Assembly: GCF_009792355.1 (NCBI RefSeq)
Contig: NZ_CP047045.1
Coordinates: forward strand, 1,383,501 to 1,447,500
From: Terricaulis silvestris
Lineage (GTDB): Bacteria; Pseudomonadota; Alphaproteobacteria; Caulobacterales; Aquidulcibacteraceae
DNA: 64,000 bases
Direction of reading: 5' to 3'
Of this stretch, positions 59,963 to 64,000 are shown piece after piece. Position numbers and translations under genes: made by a program. Every line of letters begins with the position of its first letter. The first letter of the stretch is position 1. The notes below the pieces were generated by a model that had not been told where the DNA came from, did no database searches, and saw nothing but the letters and a program-made list of their open reading frames with translations.

Positions 59963-61152
59963 TTGGTCGGGCCGCTGACTTGATACGTCGCGGCGTTGCC
60001 GATCGCGGTCGATGTTGCGGCGACCGTGCGGGCGCGCGGCGACACTACCGATGAGCGCGCGTTGACGTCGCCGGTGTTCACTTGTTCGCTAGACGCCGTG
60101 AGGCTCGGCGTGCTGTCGTCGCAATAGGCGCAAAGCGAAGCGGACACGCTGTTGCCGTAAGCGGCCGATGATGCGAGAGCCGCGTCGCCGCCTTCGCCTG
60201 AAAGTGCTGCGTTGGCGTAGATGTCGCCGGCGTTGTCCTGGCTGACGTCCATAACTGTATCGGAGCCGACGTTCGAGACGATCGCCTGGTTGCCGACGCC
60301 GTAGGCGCCCGCTGAGGCGAAGCCGAGGAAATCGCCGCCAAGTGTGACGTAGGAGTCCGCCGTGACGGTGGCCGTCGCGCTTTGATCGATGCGCGCGTTC
60401 ACGTAGCCCCATTGGTTGTCGATGGTGGCGGCGTTGGCGTTTGCGGTCGCGTTGCCGGAAACGTCCGTGGCGTAGCCCACGTAAATGTCACTGCGCGCCG
60501 AGACGCTATCGCCGTAAGCGGCTTGCGTGGTGTCGACGAGCACTGTCGCGGTTTCACCGCCGACGCTCAGATTGTTTGCGCTGGCGATGGCGGCGGACAC
60601 AGCTTGGTCCGCGACGACGCCGTGATCGGCTTCGCTGATGGCGCTGACGCTGCCGGTGCTTTCCTGCAGCACGATCGCCCGCGCTTGGCCGTGGTCGGCC
60701 GAAACCGCGGCGACGTTGCCGCTCGCTGAGGCCGAAGTGCCGGCATTCAGCGAGTCCGCGCCAGTGAACGTCGTCGTGGCGTTGGCGTCGTTGTGGGACG
60801 CTTGGCCGGACCAGAGATCCAGATCGCCATTCTCAGTCGTCGCGGTTGTGCCGTTGCCGACCGCAGCCGAAGTGATCGCGACGTTGCCGTCAGCGTGCCA
60901 AACCGTGGCGTTCGCATTGGCGTTCGCGGCGCCATCCATGTGCTGGTTGTTGGTGAACTCGGCGTCGCCGTCTTCGTTCACAGCGGTTGAAGCGTTGCCA
61001 CTGGCGACGGCCGTGGCGCCGGCATCTTGCGTATCGCCGACATTGACAGTCGTCGTCGCCGTAGCGTTGCCCGATTGGTACTGGTTGTTCGTCTGCGCGT
61101 GCGCCATAGGCGCAGCGAGCAGAGCGACGGAAGCGAGAAGGGCGGCGCGCAT
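59959..61152 (-). CDS. hfaD: Holdfast anchor protein HfaD
   Basis: 397 residues from ATG 61152. Signal peptide MRAALLASVALLAAPMAHA. The mature part is a low-complexity Ala/Thr/Asn/Gly/Ser/Asp repeat (e.g. TTTVNVGDTQDAG, GNATANANAATIDNQWG) that would form a long beta-solenoid or amyloid-like surface structure. In Caulobacter HfaD is an outer-membrane surface protein that, with HfaA and HfaB, fixes the polysaccharide holdfast to the cell. Third gene of the operon by strand order. Cysteines are nearly absent except SLCAYCDDST. Confidence 0.8.
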   Translation of the reverse strand: MRAALLASVALLAAPMAHAQTNNQYQSGNATATTTVNVGDTQDAGATAVASGNASTAVNEDGDAEFTNNQHMDGAANANANATVWHADGNVAITSAAVGNGTTATTENGDLDLWSGQASHNDANATTTFTGADSLNAGTSASASGNVAAVSADHGQARAIVLQESTGSVSAISEADHGVVADQAVSAAIASANNLSVGGETATVLVDTTQAAYGDSVSARSDIYVGYATDVSGNATANANAATIDNQWGYVNARIDQSATATVTADSYVTLGGDFLGFASAGAYGVGNQAIVSNVGSDTVMDVSQDNAGDIYANAALSGEGGDAALASSAAYGNSVSASLCAYCDDSTPSLTASSEQVNTGDVNARSSVVSPRARTVAATSTAIGNAATYQVSGPTN

Positions 61153-61177
61153 TGTTGGCTGCTCCGGTTGCAGACGC

Positions 61178-62167
61178 TTACGAGCGGCCGCGCAGGCCGG
61201 TGGTGATGTTATCATCGCGGCGAACGTTCCAAGCGTCGGTGCTTGCGCGTGATTGCTCGGCTGCGAGCGTTGCCGGGCTCGGTTGGATGGTGGCGGATTG
61301 CTCCGGGCCCATCGGATCGCCTTCGGCTTGCAGTTCAGTGCTGCACACCGAGCTGTCCGCGACGTTGTACATCCGGCTCATCACTTGGACGACTGAGCGT
61401 TCCACGCCGGCGCGGACGGCGAGTTGCACAGGCTCCAGCGCGCGTTCGCCAACGGCGATGTCGATCAGCGTGTCATCGAAGAACGAGAACACGCCAGCGC
61501 GCAGTTCGCGGCCGATGATCTGCTTTTGGTACGAGATCACGTCGACGACTTCGAGCGTGCGCGTGTCGATGAGGCGAAAGTCGAGCGCGATGTTCATGAC
61601 GTACAAGCGGCCGCCAATGTTGCCGACGCCGTCGCGGGCGTCGGTGTGGCCGCCTTGGGCGTCAACGCCCATCGAGCGGATGTTGTAGTTGAGTTCGGTG
61701 ATGCCGCCGACGAAGTAATAGTCGGAGCCCGGCATTTGGCCGGCATAGATGCGGCGCACGTTTTCATCGCCGCCTTCTTGGCCGATCAGGCGGTTGTTGG
61801 CGTAGCGAAGTTCAAGTTCGGTGACCGACGTATCGAAGCGCTCAACCAGGCGCGCGCCCGCCTTGTTGAAAGCCGACATCGCCATCAGCGAAGCGCCTTG
61901 CGTGATGCGGCGGCCGCCTTCTTCTGAAACCGAGCCGGTGTAATCGAGGATGCGGCCGACGGCGATGCGCGGCGCTGCAATGTTGTTGTTGCGGGCGTGC
62001 ACGGCCAAGCAATCGAGCGCGTCGGAGTACGCGGTCGGATTGGCGGTGACCGGCGCGTCGCCAATCGGCAGCGCGTACATGCCGTCATTGCCGGCGTACG
62101 GCGTGACGCAAGCGGTGAGGCAGGATGTGGCCGCGAGCACGGCGATAGCTTTTTTCAGCGCGAACAT
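61178..62167 (-). CDS. hfaB: Holdfast anchor lipoprotein HfaB (CsgG family)
   Basis: 329 residues. Lipoprotein signal with Cys20 (LTAC). CsgG-type core: APRIAVGRILDYTGS, QGASLMAMSAFNKAGARLVERFD, GADYFVGGITELNY-like DYYFVGGITELNYNIRS, and DFRLIDTRTLEVVDVISYQKQIIG. It forms the outer-membrane secretion pore that exports HfaA and HfaD, by analogy to curli CsgG. Middle gene of the operon; starts 6 bp after the hfaA stop. Confidence 0.9.
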   Translation of the reverse strand: MFALKKAIAVLAATSCLTACVTPYAGNDGMYALPIGDAPVTANPTAYSDALDCLAVHARNNNIAAPRIAVGRILDYTGSVSEEGGRRITQGASLMAMSAFNKAGARLVERFDTSVTELELRYANNRLIGQEGGDENVRRIYAGQMPGSDYYFVGGITELNYNIRSMGVDAQGGHTDARDGVGNIGGRLYVMNIALDFRLIDTRTLEVVDVISYQKQIIGRELRAGVFSFFDDTLIDIAVGERALEPVQLAVRAGVERSVVQVMSRMYNVADSSVCSTELQAEGDPMGPEQSATIQPSPATLAAEQSRASTDAWNVRRDDNITTGLRGRS

Positions 62168-62172
62168 TGGTC

Positions 62173-62532
62173 TCAGTCTCCAGTTTCGGCGCTGATATCG
62201 CCGTTGTTGATCTGCGTGGAATCCACGATCACGGTGTTGTAGTTGCCTTGGGTGACGACGTTCAGCTGGTTGCCGATCGCTTGCGCCGATTGGCCCGAAG
62301 CGAAGTCGTCCATCAGCCCGCCACTCAGCGTGCCTTCGAGCTCGATGCGCCCGTTGACGATGACGCGGTTGCCGCTCGCGTCACGCGTCGCCGGGTTGAT
62401 CGGGGTATCGAAGCTTTCCCATCCCATGCCGAACGCGCGCTCGACATCGCCGTTGCCTGGGATGAGATCGTCAGCTGCGGCGGCGCCGGTGAAAGCGATG
62501 ACCGCTGCAGCAGTAATGATGAACGTGCGCAC
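62173..62532 (-). CDS. hfaA: Holdfast anchor protein HfaA
   Basis: 119 residues from GTG 62532, chosen for GGAG 7 nt upstream and the resulting signal peptide MRTFIITAAAVIAFTGAAAA. C-terminal curlin-like repeat: NQLNVVTQGNYNTVIVDSTQINNGDISA. HfaA forms SDS-resistant, amyloid-like multimers that anchor the holdfast. First gene of hfaA-hfaB-hfaD. A CtrA-like box lies about 140 bp upstream. Confidence 0.85.
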   Translation of the reverse strand: MRTFIITAAAVIAFTGAAAADDLIPGNGDVERAFGMGWESFDTPINPATRDASGNRVIVNGRIELEGTLSGGLMDDFASGQSAQAIGNQLNVVTQGNYNTVIVDSTQINNGDISAETGD

Positions 62533-62672
62533 GCTTGTGCTCCGTGAGAATTCGTCTGCGGAGCGAGAAAGCAACGCGCGTGCCACGCTAAAGGCGTCCG
62601 CCGTTAACGAATGCGCGCCGAAATGGGCGATTTTGGCGCGTTTTGCGCTGATGATGCGCCGATATGGGCGCG

Positions 62673-62688
62673 TTTAGAGCCAGTTAAG
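62673..62688 (-). promoter_or_regulatory. CtrA-like box upstream of hfaA
   Basis: Minus strand: TTAA-N7-TAAAC, one mismatch to TTAA-N7-TTAAC (62687 down to 62672). It overlaps the 3' end of the GDYXXLXY gene and is about 141 bp upstream of hfaA. It could serve the hfa operon, but location inside a coding end and one mismatch make it weak. Confidence 0.3.
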
Positions 62689-63342
62689 CTCGATGATTTC
62701 GCCGTTAACGTTGAGGCCCTTTAGCCGCGCGCGCCCATCGCGGCCGATGTTAACGATGGCGAACACGGTGGGCTGATCCTCAGAGGATTGCGCACGCATA
62801 AGCGCATCAATGCGTTCTGCTTGTGCTTGCGGCACGTAGAAGCGCTGAACGCCTGTGAGTTGCGTCTGCGCCGTGGCGACACGAAGGGGCTCGCCGTCTT
62901 CACCTGTCAGTTCGCTGCAGAACGCTGACCCCCGCACCACGAGTCCGCGTCGAGCGCGTTCGGGATCGTTGGTGATTGCTTGCGCCTCTGCTCGTGTATT
63001 CGCCACACCGATGGGGGCGTAGGTGAGGGGGCCGCGCGGCGCCATGAAAAGGTCAGGCCCGTAGTACGTCAGCACGACCCACGACTCATTATCTGCAAGG
63101 GCCGTAAACGCCGCGCATGGTGGGGCGTCTCCGGGCGGGTTGATCCGGGTCTGCAGGTTAATGATGACGTAGTGTCCGCTGAGCAAAGCGCGCGGATCGA
63201 CCGCTTGCATAAGCATTTCGATATCGCGCGATGTCTCAGTCTGCGGGCGGCTGCGCTCGTAACCCTCGCGAACAACAATCGCAATCAGCCCCAGCATACA
63301 CAGCGCGGCGACGATCATGATGCGGAGCGGCGCGTTAAGCAT
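62674..63342 (-). CDS. GDYXXLXY-domain protein
   Basis: 222 residues from ATG 63342. N-terminal membrane helix (IMIVAALCMLGLIAIVV), then the family block DPRALLSGHYVIINLQTRI, where the GDYXXLXY motif appears as SGHYVIINLQ. A further region FYVPQAQAERIDALMRAQ and closing KGLNVNGEIIELNWL. The family is usually encoded next to DUF2157/DUF4401 membrane proteins, as here. Probably periplasmic or inner-membrane. Function unknown. Confidence 0.8.
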   Translation of the reverse strand: MLNAPLRIMIVAALCMLGLIAIVVREGYERSRPQTETSRDIEMLMQAVDPRALLSGHYVIINLQTRINPPGDAPPCAAFTALADNESWVVLTYYGPDLFMAPRGPLTYAPIGVANTRAEAQAITNDPERARRGLVVRGSAFCSELTGEDGEPLRVATAQTQLTGVQRFYVPQAQAERIDALMRAQSSEDQPTVFAIVNIGRDGRARLKGLNVNGEIIELNWL

Positions 63343-64000
63343 TGCTTTTGCCCCGACGCAGCAGCAGGCCCCCGACAAGGGCGGCGATCGCGCAGACGAG
63401 GAAGACGCCCGCCGCTGCAAGCAGATCGAGGCCGAGATCGGTGAGGAGAGCGCAGATCGCGATGATGATGCTTAGTGCGCCAATTGCGGTGACGAGGCCG
63501 TGTCGATCAAAGCGGCCGAGTGCGAGCACGCCACCGGATGCGGCGAGCCACACGATGCGATGCGCTATGCCGGCGTTGTCGCTGTTGCTGTCACCGAACC
63601 ACGGCAGGTATCCAGCGATGGCGAAGAAAATGAGGGCGGCTGCCGCAAACCACCCATAGAACACGCTGGCGAAACGTTTGTCCTGTGTGCGCAGCCAGCG
63701 CGCACCTGCCGCCATCGCGCCAAGCAGGATCGAGAGAAACAGCAGAACGCCGGCGGCGCTTCCTTCAACGCGACCGGCAAACCAGCCGAAGCAATAGATG
63801 ATGGCCAGCGCCGACGCGTGCGCCAGCGGCGCCGAGCCCCAACGCAATGCGAGGAACGCCGCCAGCGGCGCCGCGACCAGCATCCATGGCGCCTCGGCGT
63901 CGATGCCGGAGAACCAGGACCGATCGGTGAAGTCGCCAAGGGCGATGAAAACAAGCCCGACAGTCGCCGCGCCGGTTGAACGGCCCGCGAGGGCCAGTGC
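63335..64000 (-). CDS. Multi-spanning membrane protein, DUF4401/DUF2157-like (runs off the right edge)
   Basis: The frame continues without stop from 63335 through base 64000, so the start lies outside. The visible 220 residues hold about six hydrophobic spans (GWFAAAALIFFAIAGYLPWF, VWLAASGGVLALGRF, LLAAAGVFLVCAIAALVGG). The gene overlaps the GDYXXLXY gene by 8 bp, which is the usual operon order for DUF2157/DUF4401 partners. The family name is inferred from that context. Confidence 0.7.
   Translation of the reverse strand, partial: ALALAGRSTGAATVGLVFIALGDFTDRSWFSGIDAEAPWMLVAAPLAAFLALRWGSAPLAHASALAIIYCFGWFAGRVEGSAAGVLLFLSILLGAMAAGARWLRTQDKRFASVFYGWFAAAALIFFAIAGYLPWFGDSNSDNAGIAHRIVWLAASGGVLALGRFDRHGLVTAIGALSIIIAICALLTDLGLDLLAAAGVFLVCAIAALVGGLLLRRGKSNA

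Overview
The window is GC-rich, densely coded DNA from an alphaproteobacterium, most likely a prosthecate member of the Caulobacterales (Caulobacter / Hyphomonadaceae side). The lineage markers are functional. There is a complete holdfast-anchor set hfaA-hfaB-hfaD (62532 down to 59959, minus strand), an SpmX-type polarity muramidase (14600-15724), the division-site ATPase MipZ (34383-35252), and a perfect CtrA box (TTAA-N7-TTAAC) between panC and mipZ. I see no prophage, insertion sequence, CRISPR array or rRNA. One tRNA is present (tRNA-Leu, anticodon TAA, minus strand at 51120-51207).

Layout. 1-7 kb: small envelope and stress genes (chalcone-isomerase-like, VOC, CreA), a DNA-repair pair (exonuclease plus ATP-dependent ligase) and a YadG/YadH-type ABC exporter. 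7-16.2 kb: M1 aminopeptidase, several very small ORFs, a degenerate receiver protein, histone-deacetylase-like and phosphatase genes, xseB, csaA, spmX behind a sigma-54-type promoter, and a DUF3008 protein with a lysine-rich tail. 16.2-20 kb (minus): three tandem related lipoproteins and an NTE-type patatin esterase. 20-26.7 kb (plus): a tightly overlapping nine-gene run that starts with a TIR-TM-TM-TIR protein. It continues with a methylglutaconyl-CoA-hydratase-like enzyme, DUF3667, a fatty-acid hydroxylase family protein, a PaiB-like protein and DUF1489. 26.8-29.3 kb: a ParDE module convergent on a kynA-kynU pair. 29.4-34.2 kb: a secreted/anchored unknown, a nitroreductase, an acyl-CoA carboxylase subunit and panC. 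34.3-42.9 kb: mipZ, a membrane J-protein, D,D-carboxypeptidase, phasin, clpS-clpA, and a cupin gene bracketed by two copies of a REP-like palindrome, then a HIT protein.

41.7-46 kb holds a TPR/outer-membrane protein, a FecR-domain secreted protein and a CHASE2 adenylate/guanylate cyclase, a likely envelope-sensing module. 46-59 kb is mostly housekeeping: SDRs, two Nudix hydrolases, rpmG, CinA-like, GNAT, alcohol dehydrogenase, TRIC channel, HMG-CoA lyase, queF, two tandem TorF-type porins and a nitroreductase. From 59 kb: cysE convergent with the hfa operon, and finally a GDYXXLXY protein with a membrane partner that runs off the end.

Functional themes are polarity and surface attachment (spmX, mipZ, hfa), proteostasis (ClpAP/ClpS, J-protein, M1 peptidase), and leucine/tryptophan catabolism (methylglutaconyl-CoA hydratase plus HMG-CoA lyase; kynA/kynU). 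Several regulatory elements fit the Caulobacter cell-cycle circuitry: a perfect CtrA box at mipZ/panC, one-mismatch CtrA-like boxes near a porin and hfaA, the sigma-54 element at spmX, and EcfG-like elements at the receiver and DUF3008 genes. All functional assignments come from reading motifs and remembered family features; no search was run.
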